Source of the DNA: Desulfobacula sp.
GTDB taxonomy: Bacteria > Desulfobacterota > Desulfobacteria > Desulfobacterales > Desulfobacteraceae
Length of the DNA: 11,082 nt
Assembly (NCBI RefSeq): GCF_021107415.1
Contig: NZ_JAIOSW010000132.1
Span: forward strand, 1-11,082
Reading direction: 5' to 3'
Numbering within the stretch: position 1 is the first letter of the stretch; each line of letters begins with the position of its first letter. The position numbers and the translations under genes are program-made. The notes under the pieces were generated by a model that saw only the letters and a program-made list of their open reading frames with translations, did no database searches and was not told the DNA's origin. Shown one piece after another: positions 1 to 5,754 of this stretch.

Positions 1-1
1 C

Positions 2-220
2 AGCATGCTTAAAGACCTTGGTCTTAAAACAAAGGGTGATGGAAGAGGTCCGCACACCTTCCGGCATTATGTGGCGACAAATTTGCGTTATAATTTTAGG
101 ATGGACTTGGATCATGTCGCCCGTTTGTTAGGAGACACACAGAAAACAATAAGTTCCAGATATCTTCATCCAACCGCTGAAATGTTGCATAATCTAATGA
201 ATAGGGCATCTGGATGGTAA
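2..220 (+). CDS. Tyrosine recombinase (phage-type integrase), C-terminal fragment
   Basis: This is the last ~73 residues of a tyrosine site-specific recombinase; the frame is open to the left edge, so the ATG at 5 is not a real start. Visible catalytic signatures are HTFRH (the HxxR box, with its Arg), then LLGDTQKTISSRYLH, in which the Tyr is the nucleophile that links covalently to DNA. The position that is usually His or Trp (LGH) is Asp here, a variant that I recall from many phage- and island-type integrases. Such enzymes insert, excise or resolve mobile DNA. The gene ends at TAA 218-220 and is followed by an intrinsic terminator. It lies on the same strand as the two downstream cassette-like genes. 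Whether it is an integron integrase (IntI) cannot be decided, because the IntI-specific insertion lies upstream of what is visible. Nothing in the tail looks specifically IntI-like. Confidence 0.88.
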   Translation, partial: SMLKDLGLKTKGDGRGPHTFRHYVATNLRYNFRMDLDHVARLLGDTQKTISSRYLHPTAEMLHNLMNRASGW

Positions 221-233
221 AAATATTTTTAAC

Positions 234-265
234 ATCCCCAAGGGTTAACTTGGGGATTACTTTTT
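234..265 (+). terminator. Intrinsic terminator after the recombinase gene
   Basis: A perfect 9-bp stem (ATCCCCAAG, 234-242, with CTTGGGGAT, 249-257) closes a 6-nt GGTTAA loop. After TAC it is followed by a run of five T (261-265). It begins 14 nt after the recombinase stop codon and so should insulate the recombinase transcript from the genes to the right. Confidence 0.82.
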
Positions 266-467
266 GATATAAAGGATTTGAACGCAGTTTATGATATCTC
301 CAATAAAGAATATTCCAGCAGGATCTCCTTGAATCAATTATATTCAAACCATAGTTGATCTTTTTAATGTCTGTACAATCATTAAAAATATTGATAATGA
401 ATTTTTAATCCAGATTTTCAAATTACTTGGTTATGTTTTAAACTCTTAATAGCACTGGGAGGGGATA

Positions 468-1139
468 ATGAAAAAACCTGAATATGATAAGTACGATAAC
501 CTATTTCCGCTTAAGGAAGACACACTTTCTCGTGGGTTCAAATGTAACCTATGTGATAAGGCTGGTTATGGTTTCATCGGTAAAGAGATTGTTTGGGGGA
601 ATGGAGACTCAAACGCAAACCTTTTGATTGTTGGAAAAGATTCAGCTGGTGCCAAACCCAAAGAGAGACTTTGGAGGGCATCGAAACTGACATTACTTCC
701 CCTGAGCAATAAAAAAACAGGAGCTAAATTTCGCATCTTCCTTCACAAAGCAGGGTTTAATCCTTTTGATGTTTTCATCACAAATGTAGTTAAATGTAAC
801 ATAGATTATAATCCAACTGAAGAATTTGAAGAGCGCTCCTTGCCTTGTAGACAGCATCTTCAATGGGAGTTCGATAATGTTCAACCACAAATCATTATTT
901 CTTTAGGTAATGAATCCACTGAAGTAGTTAAAGAATTATTAGACGGTTGGACGTCAATTAACGCATCGAATTTTCTTGATGGCCCATTACTTCAATCCCA
1001 TCCTCCTTGTAAAGCAAGATATGGAGAAGCATCTTTAATATTGATTCCAATGCATCACCCTAGCAGGGTGGAGGGAATAAAACGTGAAAGCGATTATGTT
1101 CAGAATTTGAGATTTGTTAATGACCTTCTTAAATCATAG
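468..1139 (+). CDS. Uracil-DNA-glycosylase-superfamily protein (family 4-like, Fe-S)
   Basis: The 223-residue product resembles Fe-S uracil-DNA glycosylases, which remove uracil (or other damaged bases) from DNA. Four cysteines, C26-x2-C29, C110 and C127 (16 residues apart), follow the family 4/5 pattern for a 4Fe-4S cluster. VGKDSAG (55-61) sits where family 4 has GEAPG, so the usual Glu is replaced and catalytic activity or specificity may differ. FITNVVKC (103-110) and QPQIIISLG (139-147) match the conserved core strands, and HHPSR (196-200) matches the C-terminal HPS/HPA motif that contacts DNA and base. The start has a strong ribosome-binding site (GGGAGGGG just upstream). The gene lies 22 nt before an attC-like site and thus looks like cassette cargo. 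The family is clear. A repair role, or a defence role against base-modified phage DNA, is inference. Confidence 0.8.
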   Translation: MKKPEYDKYDNLFPLKEDTLSRGFKCNLCDKAGYGFIGKEIVWGNGDSNANLLIVGKDSAGAKPKERLWRASKLTLLPLSNKKTGAKFRIFLHKAGFNPFDVFITNVVKCNIDYNPTEEFEERSLPCRQHLQWEFDNVQPQIIISLGNESTEVVKELLDGWTSINASNFLDGPLLQSHPPCKARYGEASLILIPMHHPSRVEGIKRESDYVQNLRFVNDLLKS

Positions 1140-1161
1140 GTGAAAAACTATACTGAATAAA

Positions 1162-1294
1162 ACATAACAGGCGAGTGAACTGGACATCAAGGGGTGTAGT
1201 TTTTTGGGAAGAGTGAATAAACTTTGAAACGATTATTTTTAAATCAAGGTAATTGGTTGGCGCTTGCTGCCTGTTGTTATCCTAAACGTTTGCT
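1162..1294 (+). repeat. attC-like cassette recombination site (diverged)
   Basis: Starting 22 nt after the glycosylase-like stop codon, R'' is ACATAAC (1162-1168), followed by a 5-nt spacer and the L'' arm AGTGAACTGGACATC (1174-1188). The L' arm, at 1266-1278, pairs with it at 11 of 13 positions (two of them wobble), leaving G1177 and A1184 as single-base bulges. These are the same 4th and 11th arm positions as in the attC at 1678. The R' box is degenerate: GTTTGCT (1288-1294) keeps GTT and the last Y but leaves a 9-nt spacer on this side. An alternative R' is GTTATCC at 1276. The total of 133 bp is within the usual attC range. Confidence rests on the repeated bulge geometry and position, not on box identity. 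Confidence 0.6.
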
Positions 1295-1308
1295 TTCAAG
1301 GAGGTAAA

Positions 1309-1674
1309 ATGAAAAGAGACCTTGATCTTATCAGAAAATTACTAATTTACTTGGAAGAAAAGCCTGATGATAAAATAGTACAAGATCTTGAAATAGAGGG
1401 GTATACAAATAGGGAGGTGCAATATCATTTTATTTTAATGAATGAAGCTGGTTTGATTAGATGCGAAAAATCAATTTCTTCAACATCTGACCGTATTATC
1501 CGTGTATATCCTAATGGATTAACATGGCAAGGCCATGAATTTTTTGAAGCATCAAGAAATGATACTTTTTGGAAAAAAGCAAAAGAATTAGTAAAGTCAA
1601 AATCAGGTGCTTTACAGTTTGATGTTATTAAGGCTGTTTTAATATCAATGGCTAAAGAAAGTGTTGGCCTATAA
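1309..1674 (+). CDS. DUF2513 family protein
   Basis: A 121-residue protein beginning MKRDLDLIRKLL, the characteristic opening of DUF2513 proteins. These are small, predicted winged-helix-like and of unknown function, and common on phages and mobile elements. The N-terminal half (helix, then GYTNREVQYHFILMNEAGLI, then a beta-wing ending near residue 69, RIIRVYPNGLTWQGHEFF) looks like a DNA-binding-type fold. The C-terminal part is helical (FWKKAKELVKS... DVIKAVLISMAKESV). I chose ATG 1309 because AAGGAGG at 1298-1304 is ideally placed. A longer reading from TTG 1264 would run through the preceding attC-like site and lacks a ribosome-binding site. The stop codon is 3 nt before the next attC, so the gene is a compact cassette of its own. 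The molecular function is unknown. Confidence 0.82.
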   Translation: MKRDLDLIRKLLIYLEEKPDDKIVQDLEIEGYTNREVQYHFILMNEAGLIRCEKSISSTSDRIIRVYPNGLTWQGHEFFEASRNDTFWKKAKELVKSKSGALQFDVIKAVLISMAKESVGL

Positions 1675-1677
1675 ATC

Positions 1678-1803
1678 AGCTAACCTTTCATTCAACAAGA
1701 CGTGCTACTATTTTGCCGAATCGACCTTTTAAGGTTTTTTATATTTAAACTTTTAATAACCTTTAGTGGAAGGCATCACACGCTTGTTAATTCTTCGTTA
1801 AAC
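1678..1803 (+). repeat. attC cassette recombination site
   Basis: R'' is AGCTAAC (1678-1684) and R' is GTTAAAC (1797-1803), a full match to GTTRRRY. Both sides carry a 5-nt unpaired spacer (1685-1689 and 1792-1796). The L'' arm ATTCAACAAGACGTG (1690-1704) pairs over all 13 positions with the L' arm (1779-1791), except for two single extra bases, C1693 and A1700. On the bottom strand, the one integrases recombine, these would be extrahelical G and T, as in characterised attC hairpins. The apex (1705-1778) contains its own self-complementary AAGGTT/AACCTT segments. The total of 126 bp is within the normal attC range. It directly abuts the DUF2513 stop codon. Confidence 0.85.
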
Positions 1804-1935
1804 TATATTTCCTGACAAGTTGAATAAAATCCATTCTTCCTAATTCAAGTTACTAATATATTTGTTTGATTCTTAGAAGAGTATTGCCTTATGCCCCGGC
1901 CGGAATATCTTAAAACCCTGGTATTTTTTTGAGGA

Positions 1936-2127
1936 TCAGTTCACTGAAACAAGATCAAAGATAATGCTTCCGATAAAGACTTTTACCTTTATTCTTACGG
2001 GGATCTTTCTGTCATCTGCCGTGACCCAGAGTTTTACTGTGGGATTTTCACTTTTTTTAAACACGCCTGAAAAATGATTGGCCTTAAGAGCGAGCAGGTA
2101 CGTATCAAAAATTCCGGAGGATACATC
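1936..2127 (-). pseudogene. C-terminal relic of a DUF3108 protein gene
   Basis: Reading the minus strand from 2127 to the TGA at 1936-1938 gives 63 codons. They include SGVFKKS, then KLWVTADDRKIPVRIKVKVFIGSI, close to the conserved C-terminal strand pattern of DUF3108 (predicted periplasmic or outer-membrane-associated beta proteins of proteobacteria: short gap, LWVWLTDDERRIPV-like, then SKV.IGSI). There is no start codon or ribosome-binding site. The frame closes with TAG at 2128-2130, and five bases further on the MFS gene ends. The N-terminal three quarters of the family are therefore missing, and the join lies at about 2128-2132. The reading is intact where present, so the loss may be a fairly recent deletion or rearrangement. 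The stretch between the attC (ends 1803) and this relic shows nothing beyond a weak inverted repeat. Confidence 0.62.
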
Positions 2128-2132
2128 CTAAT

Positions 2133-3422
2133 TTACAATGTTTTTGAAGAGTGGGGTACCCACTGAACTTTTTTTGTTTTTACAACAGACGGGATAAGCC
2201 CCAGAGTGATGATAAAAACGAAAACCATGATGGAACTGAACAGGATCAGGGTGTCGTAGTTGCTCAAGGTCAGGCTCTGGAAGAGCCAGGTTTCGCTTAA
2301 TATGCCATACTCGATGAGCTTGCCGCTGATCACGCCGGAAAAAGCGGCTCCCCCCACTTGCAGTGATATGCAGAGAGAAATGATAACAGATTTATTTTTT
2401 GCGGGTGCAAGTGCCATCATTTCAGATGTCAGGGCAATGGAGGAGGATGCCTGGATCAGCCCGAGGCTAAAGGTAAGAAAACTGAAATAAGATACCAGTG
2501 AAATAGGAATCAAATCCCTTAATATCACCAGGAATAAAAACAGAAAGTATGAAAAATGGACCACAAGGAAGACCATTTTGGTTCCGAATTTATCCACCAT
2601 TTTCCCACCTGTATAAAATCCGACCATGGCTCCCAGGAAAAGCATGGTACCCATGTGAACAATGGTATCATCGGAAAAATGCAATACATTTTTTTCAAGC
2701 AGTCCCATTGTGACGGGCCAGGAACCTGTAGCAAGCATCAGCATAAAACAATAGGCGCAAAAAGGCATGTATCCGGGTACGTCCGGTATGCCGGCAGCTA
2801 TTTTCCAGATGGACTTTTTTTGAAATTCGATTTTATCAATTTCCGGAATTTTTAAATAAAGAAATATCTGGATAATGAGAAGGCAGGTGAAAAAAGCCAG
2901 TATAAGCTGATATGTTCCAAGGGACGCGTTTTTTTCCAGGATATATGTGAGGATAAGGGAACAGCCAATGGCAAAAATCTGCCAGCAAACCCGCAAGTTT
3001 CCAAAAAAAGATCCCCGTATTGTTTCCGGGATCAAGGGACTTAAAAGTGCAAACCATCCCGACAGAAGTGCTGATACCCCAATGCTGAATAAGGCAATTC
3101 CGCAGACAATAAATTTGATTGAACTCTGGTTATCAAAAAAGCCAGCCAGTATGATGAAAAAAAAGCCCAAAATTGTTAAAATTATCCCTGATATCCCTAT
3201 CTTTTTCTTGCCGTATCTGTCTGCGTAATAGGCAAATGGAACCGATAATAAAAACATAATACAAGAAGGCAGGGACAGCAGTATCAATACATCTGAACTT
3301 TTAAATCCCATTTTTAAAAAATAAGAAAGTAAAAAACCGTTCTTGAAAAAGAGCTGGGGCATGATGCTTGCGCAGATAGTCAGAACAATGGTCATCATAA
3401 TTTTATTTCTAAATATGTTCAT
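2133..3422 (-). CDS. Major facilitator superfamily (MFS) transporter
   Basis: A 429-residue, strongly hydrophobic inner-membrane protein of the usual 12-helix MFS length. The motif A loop between helices 2 and 3 is visible as AYYADRYGKKKIG (64-76), and its second-half counterpart as GGKMVDKFGTK (272-282). A polar central loop around residues 191-212 separates the two six-helix halves. MFS proteins couple solute movement to ion gradients. The substrate cannot be read from sequence. The divergent position next to the GntR-type regulator and the catabolic cluster suggests uptake (or efflux) of an aromatic or organic acid handled by that cluster. The start at ATG 3422 has an AGGAT upstream. Downstream it runs to within five bases of a truncated DUF3108 relic on the same strand. 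I see no clear terminator after it. Confidence 0.87.
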   Translation of the reverse strand: MNIFRNKIMMTIVLTICASIMPQLFFKNGFLLSYFLKMGFKSSDVLILLSLPSCIMFLLSVPFAYYADRYGKKKIGISGIILTILGFFFIILAGFFDNQSSIKFIVCGIALFSIGVSALLSGWFALLSPLIPETIRGSFFGNLRVCWQIFAIGCSLILTYILEKNASLGTYQLILAFFTCLLIIQIFLYLKIPEIDKIEFQKKSIWKIAAGIPDVPGYMPFCAYCFMLMLATGSWPVTMGLLEKNVLHFSDDTIVHMGTMLFLGAMVGFYTGGKMVDKFGTKMVFLVVHFSYFLFLFLVILRDLIPISLVSYFSFLTFSLGLIQASSSIALTSEMMALAPAKNKSVIISLCISLQVGGAAFSGVISGKLIEYGILSETWLFQSLTLSNYDTLILFSSIMVFVFIITLGLIPSVVKTKKVQWVPHSSKTL

Positions 3423-3534
3423 GCAAATCCTGAAAGAATAATCTTTTAAATTTCATACTTTCGTAAGAAAATAGGTATTTTTTTTTGTATGACAAGCAAT
3501 GTTTGATTATTTTTCATATTTATCAAAAAACCTC

Positions 3535-3577
3535 TTGACAAATCAATAACGTATCAATAATACTAATATCATTAATG
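3535..3577 (+). promoter_or_regulatory. Promoter and candidate operator for the GntR-type gene
   Basis: A consensus -35 TTGACA is at 3535-3540. The best -10 is only moderate (AATACT at 3559, 18-nt spacer). Between them lie two exact ATCAATAA copies (3542-3549 and 3553-3560), whose starts are 11 bp apart, about one helical turn. A related ATCATTAA is at 3568, and a perfect palindrome CATTAATG at 3570-3577. Repeats placed on the same DNA face across a promoter suggest a regulator-binding site, possibly autoregulation by the downstream FCD-type regulator and control of the divergent MFS gene. The leader beyond it (3599-3644) contains distant TGAATA/TATTCA complementarity, which I give little weight. 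Confidence 0.45.
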
Positions 3578-3677
3578 TCTGACTTCAGCTAGTATGAGTG
3601 AATACGGAACCTCCTATGTAGCCGACAGGGCGGAGCTATATTCAAAGTGAGATGGAAAAGGAAAGTTTTGAAAATTG

Positions 3678-4379
3678 ATGAGTATCAACAAAGCAATATT
3701 CAAACCGGTCAAAAGCCAAAGAACCTTTGAAGAGGTTTCTTTAAAAATTAAAACTCTTATTTTTGAAGGCGTCTTGAAATCCGGAGACAAACTGCCTTCT
3801 GAAGCTGATCTCGCAGAGCAGTTCAATGTTGGCCGGCAAACCGTCCGGGAAGCTCTCCGTATCCTTGAATTATCAGGTTTCATTATCGTAAAAAAGGGGT
3901 TTGGCGGTGGCACAATTATTAAAAATAATATTTCAGGAAGAATTGCCAATCTCTTATTAGATGCATTCCGGATGAAAAAAATTTCTGTTGATGAATTTAC
4001 AAATGCGCGATTGATAATCGAAAAAGCCATTTTCAATGAGGCTATTGATAATGCGGATGACCAGGACATTGAAATTCTTAAGGAAAATATCAAGAAAGCA
4101 AAAGACGTAATTGAAAAAAATGAGGCAGCCACCAATCTAAATTTCGAGTTTCATTCATTGTTGGCAAAAGCCTCAAAAAATAATGTGTTTATCTTTTTTG
4201 AGAAAGCAATCAATGCGATACATCACGATATTCGCAGTCGCAAAGATGCAGATTTTAAAACATCGAAGATTGCAGTTCAGGCACATGAAAAAATATTGGA
4301 TGCATTGATGGGAAAAAGGCGTGAGACGGCTATTCAGCTGCTTGAAGAGCATATACTGGAGGTTCGAAAATCGTATTGA
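3678..4379 (+). CDS. GntR-family transcriptional regulator, FadR/FCD type
   Basis: A 233-residue DNA-binding regulator. The N-terminal winged helix-turn-helix (about 14-83) carries the GntR signature LPSEADLAEQFNVGRQTVREALRILE, followed by the wing KKGFGGGTI. Residues 105-231 form an all-helical FCD ligand domain: ARLIIEKAI, then NFEFH (155-159), AHEKI (H203) and EEHI (H225), giving three candidate metal-binding histidines. The first acidic ligand of DxxFH is Asn155. FCD regulators usually bind small carboxylates and act as ligand-released repressors. The start ATG 3678 directly follows a TTG; the only purine-rich site (AAAGG at 3657-3661) is rather far upstream, so translation may be weak. 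The position between the divergent MFS gene and the porin/catabolic genes makes it the likely local regulator. The effector, perhaps a pathway acid, is unknown. Confidence 0.9.
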   Translation: MSINKAIFKPVKSQRTFEEVSLKIKTLIFEGVLKSGDKLPSEADLAEQFNVGRQTVREALRILELSGFIIVKKGFGGGTIIKNNISGRIANLLLDAFRMKKISVDEFTNARLIIEKAIFNEAIDNADDQDIEILKENIKKAKDVIEKNEAATNLNFEFHSLLAKASKNNVFIFFEKAINAIHHDIRSRKDADFKTSKIAVQAHEKILDALMGKRRETAIQLLEEHILEVRKSY

Positions 4380-4402
4380 TCAGAGGTTTATAGTTTGAGA
4401 TG

Positions 4403-4446
4403 CCGGACTCAACGAGGGTCCGGAGGTCTTAAAATTAAATTATAAT
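4403..4446 (+). promoter_or_regulatory. Palindrome plus -10 element upstream of the porin/catabolic operon
   Basis: CCGGACTC (4403-4410) and GGGTCCGG (4416-4423) form an 8-position inverted repeat (one G-T wobble) around AACGA. No T-run follows, so it is a poor terminator. A perfect TATAAT lies at 4441-4446, exactly 17 bp after the palindrome, whose right half therefore occupies the -35 position (GTCCGG, not a -35 consensus). This layout fits an operator at a promoter that needs, or is blocked by, a regulator, most simply the adjacent GntR-type protein. The implied leader before the ribosome-binding site is short. Confidence 0.45.
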
Positions 4447-4469
4447 AGCAAGTTGAAAAGGAGAAAGGA

Positions 4470-5723
4470 ATGAAAAAATTATTGGCTGTTTTATTAGCAT
4501 TGATGTTTGTTGTGACCACTAATGCCTATGCTAAAGGTAAAAGCAAACCGGCACCTAAGGCGGAAAATTTCAAGGAGATGTTTTCTAAAGGAACCGCCTA
4601 TGGACAATTTAAAACTGCGTGGTTTGTAAAGGATTTTGATAATGAGGCAAGAACAGATTTTGACACATTTACAGTAGGTGGTAATCTACATTTCCGGACC
4701 GCAGCATGGCAAGGCATCAGTGCCGGCGTTGGTTTCTACACTGTCCAGGATTTTGGTGTGAATAACGATAATGATCCTGTTTACCCTGCCCTTTTCCCCA
4801 GTGATGGTGACGGTGTGAGTGCTTTAGGAGAATACTATATCAATTTTAAAATTTCAAAGACTGACATTAAAATTGGTGCGCAGGAATTAATTACACCATG
4901 GTTTAAGAGATATGATATACAACGGGTGATTCCTAGAACTCACGAGGCTATCTATATAAAAAGTAAAGAAATCGAGGATTTTGAAATTATCCTGGGACAT
5001 GCATTCAGAGAAAAAGATAATGTTTCTGATGAGTTCGTTGAAATGTCTGATCTCGTTGGCGGAGTTCCGGATGATGCAGATGAAGGTGTCACCTGGGGCG
5101 AACTAAAATACACGGGCATTAAAGGGTTAAGATTGTGGGGAGCCTATCATCAATGGCATAATATTTTTGAAAATTACTTTTTTGATGCATTATATAATCA
5201 TAAAATCAATAATGACGTGAAATTATTTGGTAACTTTAGATACGCTTGTCAGGATGCTGTAGGTGATGAATTGGCATTATGGGATGTTGACAGTTACATG
5301 GTTGGTGGAAAATTGGGGATTGAATTCTTTGGCGCAACTTTGGCAGGGTTATATTCTACCAATGGAGATAATAATCTGGCACCTTGGAGGGCTGGGATGA
5401 GCTTGTTAAATATCATGCAGGTAACACCAGCGTTCAGGGCCGAAGAGGATAGCTATCGCATTGACTTTGAGTATAAACTGAGCAAAATTTTTAAACCGCT
5501 TAAGGGGTTGAAACTTGGCGTTTCATATGGAATTTTCGACACGCCGGATTCGGGGAACAACGCCTCGGAAGACAAGACAGAGTTTGATATAGATCTCAAA
5601 TATCAAGTCCCCTTTAAAAAAGGGCTTCATCTTAGGCTTCGCTATGCCAATGTAGATGGTGATTACACTAACAGCAGAGTTGATCAAGAAGATTACCGAT
5701 TTTTTTTAGTCTATAGCTTTTAA
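4470..5723 (+). CDS. OprD-family-like outer-membrane porin
   Basis: A 417-residue precursor with a clear signal peptide (MKKLLAVLLALMFVVTTNAYA, cleavage predicted after A21). It then reads as alternating amphipathic strands ending in aromatic residues and finishes with FFLVYSF, the terminal Phe expected for BAM-dependent outer-membrane barrels. The segment GAQELITPWFKRYDIQRVIPRTHEAI resembles the conserved Q..TP...R..P..FEG region of OprD/OpdK-type specific channels. Such porins typically pass small carboxylates or aromatic acids through the outer membrane. AAGGAG at 4458-4463 gives a good ribosome-binding site. It is the first gene after the regulator and is followed 31 nt later by the amidohydrolase, so it probably heads the catabolic operon and admits its substrate. 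The family call is good; the substrate is inferred from context only. Confidence 0.8.
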   Translation: MKKLLAVLLALMFVVTTNAYAKGKSKPAPKAENFKEMFSKGTAYGQFKTAWFVKDFDNEARTDFDTFTVGGNLHFRTAAWQGISAGVGFYTVQDFGVNNDNDPVYPALFPSDGDGVSALGEYYINFKISKTDIKIGAQELITPWFKRYDIQRVIPRTHEAIYIKSKEIEDFEIILGHAFREKDNVSDEFVEMSDLVGGVPDDADEGVTWGELKYTGIKGLRLWGAYHQWHNIFENYFFDALYNHKINNDVKLFGNFRYACQDAVGDELALWDVDSYMVGGKLGIEFFGATLAGLYSTNGDNNLAPWRAGMSLLNIMQVTPAFRAEEDSYRIDFEYKLSKIFKPLKGLKLGVSYGIFDTPDSGNNASEDKTEFDIDLKYQVPFKKGLHLRLRYANVDGDYTNSRVDQEDYRFFLVYSF

Positions 5724-5754
5724 TATTTAAAATAAAATAATAGAAAGGGAAAAA

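Larger units (their letters stand above)
431..1797 (+). mobile_element. Short integron-type gene-cassette array (two cassettes)
   Basis: Two small + strand genes are each followed within 3-22 nt of the stop codon by an attC-like inverted structure, and the second begins 15 nt after the preceding site. That tight gene-attC packing is the hallmark of integron cassettes. Cleavage between G and TT of the R' boxes would make cassette 2 span 1289-1797 (509 bp, DUF2513). Cassette 1 would span roughly 431-1288 (uracil-DNA-glycosylase-like), if the GTTATGT at 430-436 is its left boundary. That left boundary is the weakest part: 6 of 7 positions match GTTRRRY, but I find no convincing folded site around it. 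No integron integrase can be recognised in the window, so this may be an integrase-less cluster (CALIN) or the edge of a larger array. Confidence 0.6.

Noticed and set aside
2..220. Assigning the recombinase as an integron integrase (IntI) because of the neighbouring attC sites
   Set aside because: Only the C-terminal 73 residues are visible, the diagnostic IntI insertion is off the window, the gene runs in the same direction as the cassettes, and the tail has LGD rather than LGH.
243..436. A third attC site before the glycosylase-like gene (GGTTAAC near 243 to GTTATGT at 430)
   Set aside because: The span of 194 bp is too long, the L arms do not pair, and the GGTTAAC lies within the loop and stem of the terminator; only the GTTATGT core is plausible as a boundary.
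1264..1308. Upstream TTG start extending the DUF2513 protein by 15 residues
   Set aside because: The extension overlaps the attC-like site and has no ribosome-binding site, whereas ATG 1309 has AAGGAGG at ideal spacing and matches the family N-terminus.
1817..1851. Inverted repeat AAGTTGAAT / ATTCAAGTT
   Set aside because: One mismatch, a 17-nt loop and no T-run or gene context; such weak repeats are expected by chance in AT-rich DNA.
3453..3492. Inverted TCATAC / GTATGA flanking the T-run upstream of the MFS gene
   Set aside because: Only 6 bp separated by 28 nt in an AT-rich intergenic region; no good -35/-10 pair for the MFS gene could be tied to it.
3614..4135. Long minus-strand open frame (173 codons) opposite the regulator gene
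   Set aside because: It lies antisense to a clear GntR/FCD coding sequence, has Ser/Ile-rich composition with no recognisable motif, and lacks a convincing ribosome-binding site; it is a shadow frame.
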